The notes under the pieces were generated by a model that was not told the DNA's origin, did not search any database, and worked only from the letters and a program-made list of their open reading frames with translations. Source: Allonocardiopsis opalescens (GTDB taxonomy: Bacteria > Actinomycetota > Actinomycetes > Streptosporangiales > Streptosporangiaceae). Taken from it: 64,000 nt of DNA. Made by a program: the position numbers and the translations under genes. The stretch spans positions 62,001 to 126,000 of the forward strand of contig NZ_PVZC01000006.1 of assembly GCF_003002095.1 (NCBI RefSeq), written 5' to 3'. Shown one piece after another: positions 8,390 through 16,354 of the stretch (position 1 is its first letter; each line of letters opens with the position of its first letter).

Positions 8390-8634
8390 GACCGCCCCGC
8401 GTCGACCCCGGGCCGCGCCACCGCTTCCACCGCGTCGACCGCCTTGCACCAGCGGCACTGGATCTGCTCGACGGTCTCGGCCAGTACCTCGCTGCTCTCG
8501 GTGCTCGCCGCGCCCGACAGGTCGAAGTGGACGTAGTCGCGGGAGCGCGTCGTGCGGGTGACGTCGAAGCGGGTCAGGTTCCCGCACTGGGCGCAGCGCC
8601 ATCTGGTCGTCTCTGAGGGTGCGGGCACGCTCAC
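8386..8634 (-). CDS. Small zinc-ribbon-like protein
   Basis: An 82-residue protein with two cysteine pairs, CAQC near residue 14 and CRWC near residue 60. This is the spacing of a four-Cys zinc ribbon with an insertion rich in basic, acidic and aromatic residues between them. The GTG start has GGAAGG 8 nt upstream. It is the first gene of a two-gene unit with the NYN protein, overlapping it by 4 bp, and is divergent from the nuclease fusion at 8794. Nucleic-acid or protein binding is inferred from the ribbon and the partner; no specific family name is recalled. Confidence 0.75.
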   Translation of the reverse strand: MSVPAPSETTRWRCAQCGNLTRFDVTRTTRSRDYVHFDLSGAASTESSEVLAETVEQIQCRWCKAVDAVEAVARPGVDAGRS

Positions 8635-8793
8635 GTCGCGATCCTTCCGTCACGGGTCCGCCCGGGGGCCGGTGGGTCAAGAGACTACGGCAGTGCGGGT
8701 CCGGCCACCGTCCGTCAGCGGGCGAACACGGACCGCCGCCGGGCCCGCCCCGGGCGGCACGCGGCCCGGCCGCTGACATCCCGACGGTCTACG

Positions 8794-10515
8794 GTGGCCC
8801 GCGTGAGCGTCGTCGACCCCCTCCCCGTGCAGGGCACCCTGGACGACCTCGGCACCCCGCTGTCCGAGGTCACCTTCGTGGTCTTCGACCTGGAGACCAC
8901 CGGCACCCGCGCGGCCGCCTCGGGCATCACCGAGATCGGCGCGGTGAAGGTGCGCGGCGGCGAGGTCGTCGGCGAGTTCGCCACCCTCGTCGACCCCGGC
9001 TCCCCGGTCCCCCCGTTCATCACGGTGCTGACCGGGATCACCGACGCCATGCTGGTCGGCGCGCCGCGGATCGAGACGGTGCTGCCGTCCTTCCTGGAGT
9101 TCGCCGAGGGCTGCGTGCTGGTGGCGCACAACGCCCCCTTCGACGTCGGCTTCATCCGCACCGCCTGCGCTGAGCACGGCTACACCTGGCCCGATCCGCC
9201 GGTGGTCGACACCGTGCCGCTGGCCCGCAGGGCGCTCACCCGCGACGAGGTCCGCAACCACAAGCTGTCCACCCTCGCCGACTTCTTCCGGGTGCCCGAG
9301 CCGCCCAACCACCGCGCGCTGGCCGACGCCCGCGCCACCGTCGCCGTGCTGCACGGCCTGCTGGAGCGGCTCGGCTCCTTCGGCGTGGCCACCCTGGAGG
9401 AGCTGCGCTCCTTCACCTCGGCGCCCTCCGCCGTCCAGCGCCGCAAGCGCCACCTCGCCGACGGCCTGCCCGACGCGCCCGGGGTGTACATGTTCACCGA
9501 CGCCCGCGGCGACGCCCTGTACGTCGGCAAGAGCACCAGCCTGCGCAAGCGGGTGCGCACCTACTTCACCGCGGCCGAGACCCGCAGCCGGATGGGCGAG
9601 ATGGTGGCGCTGGCCGAGGCCGTCGTGCCGATCCCGTGCGCCACCCCGCTGGAGGCCGAGGTGCGCGAGCTGCGGCTGATCGCCCAGCACAAGCCGCCCT
9701 ACAACCGCAAGTCCAAGTTCCCCGAGCGCGCCGTCTGGCTGAAGCTGACGGCCGAGACCTACCCGCGGCTGTCGATCGTGCGGGCGCTGCGCTCCGACGG
9801 AGCCACCTACCTGGGGCCCTTCGGCTCCACCAGCCGGGCCGAACGGGCCAGGGCGGCGCTGCACGAGGCCTTCCCGCTGCGCCAGTGCACCCAGCGGATC
9901 GGCATCAGGTCCCGCGTGTCCGCCTGCGCGCTCGCCGGGCTCGGCCGCTGCGGGGCGCCCTGCGAGGGCCGCGAGGCGCCGGCCGAGTACGCGCGCCACG
10001 CCGAGGCGGCGGCGCGTGCGATGACCGGCGACGTCGAGCCGGTGGCCGCCGCCGTCCGGCTGCGGATCGACCGGCTGGCCGAGCAGCAGCGCTACGAGGA
10101 CGCGGCCGTGCACCGCGACCGGCTCACCGCCCTGGTCCGCACAGTCGCGCGGATGCAGCGCCTGGAGGGACTGGCCCGCTGCCGCCAGCTGGTGGCAGGC
10201 AGCCCGGCCGCCGACGGCTGGGACCTGGCGGTCGTCCGGCACGGCCGGCTGGCCGCCGCCGGGCGGCTGCCGCACCGCACCGCCGCGGCGCCGCACGTCG
10301 CGGCGCTGGTCGCCACCGCCGAGACCGTCGAGGACGGCCCCGGCCCCACCCCGGCGGCCGGGGTGGAGGAGATGGAGGCGGTGCTGCGCTGGCTGGAGTC
10401 GCCCGGCGTCCGGCTGGTGGAGGTGGACGGAACCTGGAGCTGCCCGGCCGACGGCGCCGGAAGGCTGTGGTCCCGGCTGCGGCACCTGGCAGGATTGAGC
10501 CCATGGCAGGCATGA
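8794..10515 (+). CDS. DEDDh 3'-5' exonuclease fused to GIY-YIG/UvrC-N-like nuclease
   Basis: A 573-residue fusion. Residues ~25-190 form a DEDDh exonuclease of the DnaQ type: FDLETTG carries the first Asp-Glu pair, LVAHNAPFDVGF the second Asp, and HRALADA the third Asp with its His. Residues ~215-300 form a GIY-YIG domain (PGVYMFTDARGDALYVGKSTSLRKRV), and the rest resembles the UvrC/Cho middle region, with a Cys cluster (CTQRI..CACALAGLGRCGAPC). Family knowledge: such proteins are annotated in actinomycetes as DNA polymerase III epsilon/Cho-like nucleases of unclear role, probably in DNA repair. GTG at 8794 is used; a second GTG at 8803 is possible. The gene overlaps the rhomboid gene. Confidence 0.85.
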   Translation: MARVSVVDPLPVQGTLDDLGTPLSEVTFVVFDLETTGTRAAASGITEIGAVKVRGGEVVGEFATLVDPGSPVPPFITVLTGITDAMLVGAPRIETVLPSFLEFAEGCVLVAHNAPFDVGFIRTACAEHGYTWPDPPVVDTVPLARRALTRDEVRNHKLSTLADFFRVPEPPNHRALADARATVAVLHGLLERLGSFGVATLEELRSFTSAPSAVQRRKRHLADGLPDAPGVYMFTDARGDALYVGKSTSLRKRVRTYFTAAETRSRMGEMVALAEAVVPIPCATPLEAEVRELRLIAQHKPPYNRKSKFPERAVWLKLTAETYPRLSIVRALRSDGATYLGPFGSTSRAERARAALHEAFPLRQCTQRIGIRSRVSACALAGLGRCGAPCEGREAPAEYARHAEAAARAMTGDVEPVAAAVRLRIDRLAEQQRYEDAAVHRDRLTALVRTVARMQRLEGLARCRQLVAGSPAADGWDLAVVRHGRLAAAGRLPHRTAAAPHVAALVATAETVEDGPGPTPAAGVEEMEAVLRWLESPGVRLVEVDGTWSCPADGAGRLWSRLRHLAGLSPWQA

Positions 10516-11285
10516 TTCCGATGGGCGACGACTTCCCCACCCGCCGTGTGCCGGTGGTCACCTACTCCCTGCTCGCCGCCAACGTGGTCGTGTACCTGCT
10601 CTCGCCCGGCTCGCTGCTGGCCGGCTGGTACGGCACCGCCGAGGAGCGCTGGTGCGCCTACGCGGTGTACATCGCGCAGTGGGGGGCGATCCCGCAGGAG
10701 CTGTTCACCGGCGCGCAGCTGGACGTCGGGCAGCTGGCGCTCCAGGGCTGCCCGGCCGAGCCCTTCCCCAAGTTCGTCTGGTTCTCGCTGGTCAGCGCGA
10801 TGTTCCTGCACGGCGACGCCATGCACCTGCTGTCGAACATGCTGTTCCTGTTCGCCTTCGGCCCCAGCGTCGAGGACCTGTTCGGCCGGGTCAGGTACGT
10901 GCTGGCCTACCTGCTCACCGGTATCGCGGGCACCGTCGGCTTCGCGCTGCTCTCCCCCGAGGGCACCACCCCGCTGATCGGCGCCTCCGGCGCGGTCGCG
11001 GGGGTGCTCGGCGCCTACCTGGTCCTGCAGCCGCGGGCCCGGATGATCGGCCTGCTGTTCGGGCTGGTGCCGATCCGGCTGCCGGGCTGGGTCGTGGCCG
11101 GCAGCTTCTTCGTGATCGAATACTTCCGGATGGTCCAGGACTACCTGGCGCCCGAGATCGAGCGCTCGGCCGTCGCCTACTCCGCCCACGTCTTCGGCTT
11201 CGTCGCCGGGGTGGTCGCCGGAGTGATCGGCTACCGCACCCGCTGGTGGCGGGTGCCGGGCTCGGTCTACGACCTGCGCAGGTAG
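10503..11285 (+). CDS. Rhomboid-family intramembrane serine protease
   Basis: A 260-residue polytopic membrane protein that should cleave transmembrane substrates. The conserved loop and second-helix motif HGDAMHLLSN is present, the catalytic Ser is residue 162 in GASGAVAG, and the catalytic His is residue 229 in SAHVFGFVAG. Six to seven hydrophobic helices are visible, and a longer than usual loop with two Cys lies between helices 1 and 2. The chosen ATG overlaps the preceding nuclease gene by 13 bp, implying coupled translation; ATGs at 10512 and 10521 are alternatives. The substrate is unknown, and no obvious membrane substrate gene lies adjacent. Confidence 0.88.
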   Translation: MAGMIPMGDDFPTRRVPVVTYSLLAANVVVYLLSPGSLLAGWYGTAEERWCAYAVYIAQWGAIPQELFTGAQLDVGQLALQGCPAEPFPKFVWFSLVSAMFLHGDAMHLLSNMLFLFAFGPSVEDLFGRVRYVLAYLLTGIAGTVGFALLSPEGTTPLIGASGAVAGVLGAYLVLQPRARMIGLLFGLVPIRLPGWVVAGSFFVIEYFRMVQDYLAPEIERSAVAYSAHVFGFVAGVVAGVIGYRTRWWRVPGSVYDLRR

Positions 11286-11330
11286 CCGCGGCGCCGTCCG
11301 CCGATCCCCGACCGCTGAGGAGGACCATTC

Positions 11331-11618
11331 ATGATCACCGCGATCGTCCTGGTCAAGGCCGATGTCGCGCGCATTCCCGAGGTCGCCGAGGCGATCGCGG
11401 AGATCGACCACGTCAGCGAGGTCTACTCCGTCACCGGCGCCTTCGACCTGGTGGCGCTGGTGCGGGTGCGCCGGCACGAGCAGCTCGCGGAGGTCATCCC
11501 CGGCCGGTTGAACAAGGTGCCCGGGGTGGTCCACTCCGACACCCACATCGCCTTCCGCGCGTACTCCCAGCACGATCTGGAGGCCGCGTTCTCCCTCGGC
11601 CTGGACGACGCCGACTGA
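11331..11618 (+). CDS. Stand-alone Lrp/AsnC ligand-binding (RAM) domain protein
   Basis: A 95-residue protein that consists only of the RAM effector-binding domain of Lrp/AsnC regulators: ITAIVLVKADVARIPEV opens the fold, and GAFDLVALVRV and IPGRLNKVPGV are the typical core segments. It has no helix-turn-helix. It starts at an ATG with GAGGAGG well placed upstream. Family knowledge: such SAM/RAM proteins form oligomers that bind amino acids and may modulate full-length Lrp regulators. It lies between the rhomboid gene and an HTH regulator on the same strand. The ligand is unknown. Confidence 0.85.
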   Translation: MITAIVLVKADVARIPEVAEAIAEIDHVSEVYSVTGAFDLVALVRVRRHEQLAEVIPGRLNKVPGVVHSDTHIAFRAYSQHDLEAAFSLGLDDAD

Positions 11619-11653
11619 GCGCGCGCAGGTCCGCGGTGCGGCAGGATGGCGGG

Positions 11654-12394
11654 GTGAGCACCGCCCAGACCGGCGGCGACGGCGACGGGCGGGCGGTCCC
11701 GGCCGCTGGGGGCCCCGGCGCGGACCTCGACGCGCTGGCCAGCCTGGCCGATCCCCTGCGCCGCGCCCTGTACGACTACGTCGCCGCGCAGGACCACGAG
11801 GTCAGCAGGAACGAGGCGGCCGAGGCCGTCGGCGCGCAGCGCCAGCTGGCCGCCTTCCATCTGGATCGCCTGGTGGCGGCCGGGCTGCTGGCCGAGGAGC
11901 GCAGGAAGCTCAGCGGGCGGCAGGGCCCCGGCTCGGGGCGGCCGGCCAAGGTGTACCGGCGGGCCGAGCGGCAGCGCACCGTCCAGCTGCCGCCGCGCGA
12001 CTACGAGGCGGCGGCCCACCTGCTCGCCGAGGCCGTCGAGCGGGCCGGGGCCGACGCCGCGCTGCACGCCGCCGCCCGCGAGGCCGGCGAGCGGCGCGGC
12101 GCCGCGGCGGCCCGGGAGCGCGGCGGGGCCGGCCCGGCCTCCGCCGCCGAGCTGCTGGCGGCGCTGGCCGCGATGGGCTACGAGCCGGCGGACGGCTCCG
12201 CCGCCGGCGCGGTGCGGCTGCGCAACTGCCCCTTCCACACCCTGGCGGGCGCGTACCCGCCGCTGGCCTGCGGGATGAACCTCGCCCTGCTGGAGGGGCT
12301 GGTGGCGGGCCTGGGCGCCGAGGGGGTGCGGCCGCGGCTGGACCCGGCGCCCGGCCGCTGCTGCGTGGTGCTCTCTAAAAATAATGAGGATTGA
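11654..12394 (+). CDS. ArsR-like winged-helix transcriptional regulator
   Basis: A 246-residue predicted DNA-binding protein. A winged-helix domain at about 25-100 begins LASLADPLRRALYDYV and contains the recognition segment QLAAFHLDRLVAAGLL. The wing carries a basic/Gly linker followed by KVYRRAERQRTVQLPPRDYE, which resembles actinomycete regulators of the MarR/ArsR-like predicted-regulator class (COG2345). The C-terminal part has conserved-looking Cys residues (NCPFHTLA..LACGMNL..CCVVL) that could bind a metal or Fe-S cluster, as in SufR-like relatives. GTG start with a weak ribosome-binding site. The last codons are unusually A+T-rich (CTAAAAATAATGAGGATTGA) because they overlap the next gene's promoter. 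Target unknown. Confidence 0.8.
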   Translation: MSTAQTGGDGDGRAVPAAGGPGADLDALASLADPLRRALYDYVAAQDHEVSRNEAAEAVGAQRQLAAFHLDRLVAAGLLAEERRKLSGRQGPGSGRPAKVYRRAERQRTVQLPPRDYEAAAHLLAEAVERAGADAALHAAAREAGERRGAAAARERGGAGPASAAELLAALAAMGYEPADGSAAGAVRLRNCPFHTLAGAYPPLACGMNLALLEGLVAGLGAEGVRPRLDPAPGRCCVVLSKNNED

Positions 12395-12420
12395 CTTAGA
12401 AGCGGGCGGTGTGGTCTGCT
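12391..12420 (+). promoter_or_regulatory. Promoter candidate of the DUF3291 gene
   Basis: TTGACT (12391-12396) lies in the only A+T-rich patch nearby and overlaps the previous stop codon. A weak -10 (TCTGCT) lies 18 bp on. The start codon follows 7 nt later with no ribosome-binding site, so the transcript may be leaderless. Confidence 0.4.
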
Positions 12421-12427
12421 CGACGGC

Positions 12428-12901
12428 GTGACAGCACACCACCTCGCCCAGCTGAACCTCGTCGAGCTGCGCGCACCGCTGGAATCGCCCGAGTACGCCG
12501 GGTTCGTCGCCCTGCTCGACCCGATCAACACCCTGGCCGACCGCAGCCCCGGCTTCGTCTGGCGGCTGCGCGCCGAGGACGGCGCCGACGCCACCTCGCT
12601 GCGCCCCTTCGGCCCCGACGTACTGGTCAACCTGACCGTGTGGGAGACCCGCGAGGCGCTGTGGGACTTCACCTACCGCAGCGGCCACCTGGACGCGCTG
12701 CGCCGCCGCCGGGAGTGGTTCTCGCCGATGGCCCGGCCCAGCCAGGTGATGTGGTGGACGCCGGCCGGCACCCTGCCGACGGTGGCGGAGGCGGCCAGGC
12801 GGCTGGCGCTGCTGACCGAGCACGGGCCCGGCCCCGACGCCTTCACCTTCAAGGACGACGTGCCCGCGCCCGGCACGCCCGCCGCCGGACTCCCCGGCTA
12901 G
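12428..12901 (+). CDS. DUF3291-family protein
   Basis: A 157-residue cytoplasmic protein. The opening HHLAQLNLVELRAPLESPEYAGF, the middle PGFVWRLRAEDG and the aromatic-rich WETREALWDFTYRSGHLD, followed by RREWFSPM and MWWTP, match the DUF3291 family. That family has a dimeric alpha/beta barrel-like fold related to antibiotic-biosynthesis monooxygenases. No catalytic function is established. The GTG start lacks a Shine-Dalgarno, consistent with leaderless translation from the promoter above. It ends 9 bp from the convergent trpD. Function unknown. Confidence 0.75.
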   Translation: MTAHHLAQLNLVELRAPLESPEYAGFVALLDPINTLADRSPGFVWRLRAEDGADATSLRPFGPDVLVNLTVWETREALWDFTYRSGHLDALRRRREWFSPMARPSQVMWWTPAGTLPTVAEAARRLALLTEHGPGPDAFTFKDDVPAPGTPAAGLPG

Positions 12902-12910
12902 CCGGGGCCG

Positions 12911-13957
12911 CTACCTGGCCTTGCCCAGCTCCTGGCTCAGCTCGATCCAGCGGCGCACCAGCGCCAGCGCCGCGCCGGAGTCGACGGCCTGCTCGGCCCG
13001 GCGCAGGCAGGTGCGCAGGTTCTCCACCAGCGGCCCCTCAAGGCCGCCGGAGGCGGCCAGCGCGGCGGCCGCGTTCAGCAGCACGGCGTCGCGGACCGGG
13101 CCGCGCTCGCCGTCGAGCATCCGCCAGGCCACGGCGGCGTTGTACTCGGCGTCGGCGCCGCGCAGCTGCTCGGGGGTGGCGGGGGCGATGCCCAGCTCGG
13201 CGGGGTCGAAGACCTCCTCGGCCACCTCGCCGCCGCGCACCGCCCACACCCGCGAGGTGGTGGTGGTGGTCAGCTCGTCGAGGCCGTCGTCGCCCCGGAA
13301 GACCAGCGCGGACACTCCGCGCCCGGCGAAGACCCCGGCCATGATCGGCGCCATCCGGGGGTCGAACACGCCCACGGCGGTGGCGCGCGGCCGGCCCGGG
13401 TTGGTCAGCGGGCCGAGGAAGTTGAAGACCGTCGGCACCCCCAGCTCGCGCCGCGGCCCGGCCGTGTGCCGGAAGGACGGGTGGAACAGCGGCGCGAAGC
13501 AGAAGGCGATGCCCGCCTCGGCGGCGACCCGCTCGGACAGGTGCGGCGGCAGGTCGATGACCACGCCCATCCGCTCCAGCAGGTCGGCCGAGCCGCACGA
13601 CGAGGACGCGGCGCGGTTGCCGTGCTTGACCACCGTGGCCCCGGCCGCGGCCACCACCATGGCGGCCATCGTGGAGACGTTCACGGTGTGCGCGCGGTCG
13701 CCGCCGGTGCCGACGATGTCGACGGTGGGGCCCGGGACGGAGATGGTGGCGGCGTGCCGCAGCATCGTCTCGGCCAGCCCGGTGACCTCGGCGACCGTCT
13801 CGCCCTTGGCGCGCAGCGCCACCGCGAAGCCGGCGATCTGGGAGTCGCTGGCCGAGCCCGACATGATCTCGTCCATCGCCCACGCGGTCTGCTGCGCGCT
13901 CAGCGACTCGCCGCCCAGCAGGCTCGCCAGGAGATTGGACCAGGTTGTAGCGCTCAT
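12911..13957 (-). CDS. trpD: Anthranilate phosphoribosyltransferase
   Basis: A 348-residue enzyme that joins anthranilate and PRPP, the second step of tryptophan synthesis, in the cytoplasm. It has the glycosyltransferase family 3 N-terminal helical domain ([20 protein letters not shown]) and the PRPP-binding motif [14 protein letters not shown] near residue 85. [18 protein letters not shown] and the magnesium-binding GDDGLDE near 230 follow. The ATG has GCAGGA upstream. It follows a receiver-like gene by 35 bp and may be cotranscribed with it. It is separated from other trp genes; trpD next to ctaE-qcrCAB is the arrangement known in Streptomyces. Confidence 0.95.
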   Translation of the reverse strand: MSATTWSNLLASLLGGESLSAQQTAWAMDEIMSGSASDSQIAGFAVALRAKGETVAEVTGLAETMLRHAATISVPGPTVDIVGTGGDRAHTVNVSTMAAMVVAAAGATVVKHGNRAASSSCGSADLLERMGVVIDLPPHLSERVAAEAGIAFCFAPLFHPSFRHTAGPRRELGVPTVFNFLGPLTNPGRPRATAVGVFDPRMAPIMAGVFAGRGVSALVFRGDDGLDELTTTTTSRVWAVRGGEVAEEVFDPAELGIAPATPEQLRGADAEYNAAVAWRMLDGERGPVRDAVLLNAAAALAASGGLEGPLVENLRTCLRRAEQAVDSGAALALVRRWIELSQELGKAR

Positions 13958-13992
13958 CGTTGTCCTGCCGGGTTCGCGGGTGCGGACGGTGG

Positions 13993-14430
13993 TCAGGCCG
14001 GCAGGCGCGCCATGCGGATGCGCATCAGGCCGGCCAGGGACTCGGCCAGGGCGACCGGGTCGATGGGGTGGGAGACGACGGCGTCGGCGCGCGACCAGGT
14101 GGCCAGCCAGCCGTCGTCGCGGCGGCCGATGATCAGCAGGACCGGGGGCGCCTGGTACAGCTCGTCCTTGGCCTGGCGGCAGATGCCCATGCCGCCCGGC
14201 TTCGCCTCTCCGTCGAGGATCGCGATGTCGACGGCGCCGTCGTCCAGCCGCCGCCACACCATCGGCTCGGTGGCGACCTCGATGATCTCCACCTTGGGGA
14301 GGTCGATCGCGGGCCGGCGGCCGATGGCCAGCCGCACCTGCTCGCGGGTGCGCGCGTCGTCGCTGTAGACGAGCACCCGCATCGCCTCGGGTGCGCGGTC
14401 GGTGCTTTCCTTCTCAGACATCGTCCTCAT
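13993..14430 (-). CDS. Receiver-domain-like protein
   Basis: A 145-residue stand-alone response-regulator receiver-like fold: [16 protein letters not shown] (first strand with the Asp pair), [16 protein letters not shown] (the phospho-acceptor Asp position in ILDGE), [12 protein letters not shown] and the last strand with [10 protein letters not shown]. It has no output domain. The phosphorylation Asp is present, but the usual Lys is replaced around SHPID, so phosphorylation is uncertain. A homologue stands at this same place between trpD and ctaE in Streptomyces, as I recall. Start 14430 or the ATG three codons later. A TAGCAT -10 candidate lies at 14482-14487. Role unknown. Confidence 0.75.
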   Translation of the reverse strand: MRTMSEKESTDRAPEAMRVLVYSDDARTREQVRLAIGRRPAIDLPKVEIIEVATEPMVWRRLDDGAVDIAILDGEAKPGGMGICRQAKDELYQAPPVLLIIGRRDDGWLATWSRADAVVSHPIDPVALAESLAGLMRIRMARLPA

Positions 14431-14894
14431 CCGCCCGGTCCGTGGGGGTACCGCCCCTCGACCGGGGCGTCCGCTCTCCCGATGCTACCGGTCTCCGCCC
14501 GCCGGGCCGGGGCGCGGTCCGCCCCCGCGGCCGCGATCGGTAAACCCCCGGGACGCGCCCGGACGGGTGGCATCCGTCACGCGCCGGCCCTCTGGCGCCG
14601 GCGGGGGCCGCACGCTGTAATGACTGTCGTGACCCCACTGTGACCTCACCGCGCGCCGCGGCCCGCGGCCGGCGGGCCCCCGCGCCGCCGGCACCCCCCG
14701 GCCCCGCCGACGCGCCCGGGCGCTGACCTGCGAACGCGGTAGCCGCCCGCTCACCGCCGGCATCCGCGCCGCCCCGCCGCCCGGGGCCCGAGCCGGCCCC
14801 GGCGCCCTCCGGCGCCGCTCCGCCTGGCGGACCCGCCGCACCTCAAACGGGGGGTCGTGCATGGGGTTCCGCGAGATGCCGTAATAATGCTGGC
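14431..14894. other. Divergent intergenic region upstream of ctaE
   Basis: 464 bp without a convincing gene. It carries the minus-strand TAGCAT -10 of the receiver gene (14482-14487). A plus-strand TGTAAT hexamer (14616-14621) could be a distal ctaE promoter, and the proximal -10 lies at 14882. The middle (about 14650-14830) is almost pure G and C with several short potential hairpins. No known riboswitch or operator was recognised. Confidence 0.5.
14882..14887 (+). promoter_or_regulatory. -10 element of the ctaE-qcrCAB operon
   Basis: TAATAA (extending to TAATAATG) stands out in G+C-rich surroundings and ends 7 nt before the GTG of ctaE, which has no Shine-Dalgarno. The operon therefore probably starts as a leaderless mRNA. 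No good -35 was seen. Confidence 0.55.
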
Positions 14895-15521
14895 GTGGCG
14901 ACAGCAACCGCGAACCAGACTCCCGCCTTCCACCATCCGACTCAGGCCAGGCGGCCTGACCTCGTCAGCGTGGGCACGATCGTCTGGTTGTCATCCGAGC
15001 TCATGTTCTTCGCGGCACTGTTCGCGATGTACTTCACCATCCGGTCGGTCCTTCTGGGCGATCCGGCCATGGCACCGGAGTGGGCGTACATCCACTTCAA
15101 CTACTACCTGGCCGTCCCCGTCACCGTCGTGCTGATCCTGTCCAGCTTCACCGCTCAGTTCGGCGTCTTCGCCGCCGAGCGCGGCGACGTCCGCAAGATG
15201 CGCATGTGGTTCTGGATCACGCTGGCGATGGGCACCTTCTTCGTGGCCGGCCAGGGGTACGAGTACTACAGCCTCATCGTGCACGAGGGCTTCTCGCTCA
15301 CCTCGGACGCGTACGGCTCGATGTTCTACCTGACGACCGGTTTCCACGGACTGCACGTGACCGGCGGGCTGATCGCGTTCCTGCTCGTCCTCGGACGCAC
15401 GTACGCCGCGAAGCGCTTCACGCACCAGCAGGCGACCAGCGCCATCGTCGTGTCCTACTACTGGCACTTCGTCGACGTGGTCTGGATCGCGCTGTTCTTC
15501 GTCATCTACTTCATAAGGTAA
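14895..15521 (+). CDS. ctaE: Cytochrome c oxidase subunit III
   Basis: A 208-residue membrane subunit of the aa3-type terminal oxidase. About five transmembrane helices are visible, beginning [19 protein letters not shown], the short actinobacterial form of subunit III. The family signatures FHGLHVTGG and the C-terminal [19 protein letters not shown] are present. It is the first gene of ctaE-qcrCAB, 11 bp before qcrC. Family knowledge: in actinobacteria the bc1 complex and aa3 oxidase form one supercomplex, with the diheme QcrC passing electrons directly to subunit II, which fits the shared operon. GTG start, probably leaderless. Confidence 0.95.
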   Translation: MATATANQTPAFHHPTQARRPDLVSVGTIVWLSSELMFFAALFAMYFTIRSVLLGDPAMAPEWAYIHFNYYLAVPVTVVLILSSFTAQFGVFAAERGDVRKMRMWFWITLAMGTFFVAGQGYEYYSLIVHEGFSLTSDAYGSMFYLTTGFHGLHVTGGLIAFLLVLGRTYAAKRFTHQQATSAIVVSYYWHFVDVVWIALFFVIYFIR

Positions 15522-15532
15522 GGCCGGCAACC

Positions 15533-16354
15533 GTGAATTGGATCACCGCGCGGCGGCGGCATCCCCTGATGGGATACGCGGTCGTCTTCTTCGCCTTGGT
15601 GGCGATCGGCACCCTGTGGGCCGTACTGGCCCCCAATGCCGACCGGGCCGAGGCGCGCACCCAGGAGGCGGGCGCCACCCAGCAGGACCTCGCCGCCGGC
15701 CAGGCGCTCTTCGAGCAGAGCTGCTCCAGCTGCCACGGCATCGACGGCCAGGGCCGCAACGGCATGCCGTCCCTGCAGGGCGTCGGCGCCGCCGCCGTCG
15801 ACTTCCAGGTCAGCACGGGCCGCATGCCGTCGATGAACCCCGACGTGCAGATGCCGCGCAAGCCGCCGGTGTTCACCGAGGAGCAGATCGACCAGCTCGC
15901 CGCCTACGTCAGCACCTCCTTCGGCGGCGGCCCCGAGATCCCGGCGAGCGTCGACCCCGACGAGGACTACGCCAGAGGCGACATCGAGCTGGGCCAGCGC
16001 GTCTTCATGTCCAACTGCGCCCAGTGCCACAACTTCGTCGGCCAGGGCGGCGCGCTGACCGGCGGCCGGTTCGCGCCGGAACTCACCGAGAGCACCCCCG
16101 AGCAGATCTACGAGGCGCTGATCTCCGGCCCCGGCGCGATGCCGGTGTTCGACGACGAGACGCTGACGCCGGAGGAGAAGCTCGGGATCATCAACTACAT
16201 CGTCACCGTCCGCGCCGAGCCCGACTCCGGCGGTCTGTTCAACCTGGGCAGGCTCGGCCCGTCCAGCGAGGGCCTGGTGGCCTGGACCGTCGGAATCGGC
16301 CTCATCGTGGCCGCGGCCATGTGGATCACTGCGAGGCAGCGGGAAAATGACTGA
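15533..16354 (+). CDS. qcrC: Cytochrome bc1 complex diheme cytochrome c subunit
   Basis: A 273-residue membrane-anchored diheme cytochrome c. An N-terminal hydrophobic anchor (about 12-33) and a C-terminal transmembrane helix (about 245-265) enclose two c-type domains with haem motifs CSSCH (about residue 63) and CAQCH (about 162). Methionines in RMPSM and GAMPVF are likely axial ligands. Located outside the membrane, it carries electrons from the Rieske centre to the oxidase CuA and replaces soluble cytochrome c. GTG start with AAGG about 9 nt upstream. It overlaps qcrA by 8 bp, so translation is coupled. Confidence 0.95.
   Translation: MNWITARRRHPLMGYAVVFFALVAIGTLWAVLAPNADRAEARTQEAGATQQDLAAGQALFEQSCSSCHGIDGQGRNGMPSLQGVGAAAVDFQVSTGRMPSMNPDVQMPRKPPVFTEEQIDQLAAYVSTSFGGGPEIPASVDPDEDYARGDIELGQRVFMSNCAQCHNFVGQGGALTGGRFAPELTESTPEQIYEALISGPGAMPVFDDETLTPEEKLGIINYIVTVRAEPDSGGLFNLGRLGPSSEGLVAWTVGIGLIVAAAMWITARQREND

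Noticed and set aside
14650-14830. Very G+C-rich stretch upstream of ctaE as a small RNA or small gene
   Set aside because: Several short frames exist, but none has a ribosome-binding site, coding-like amino-acid pattern or a recognisable RNA structure.
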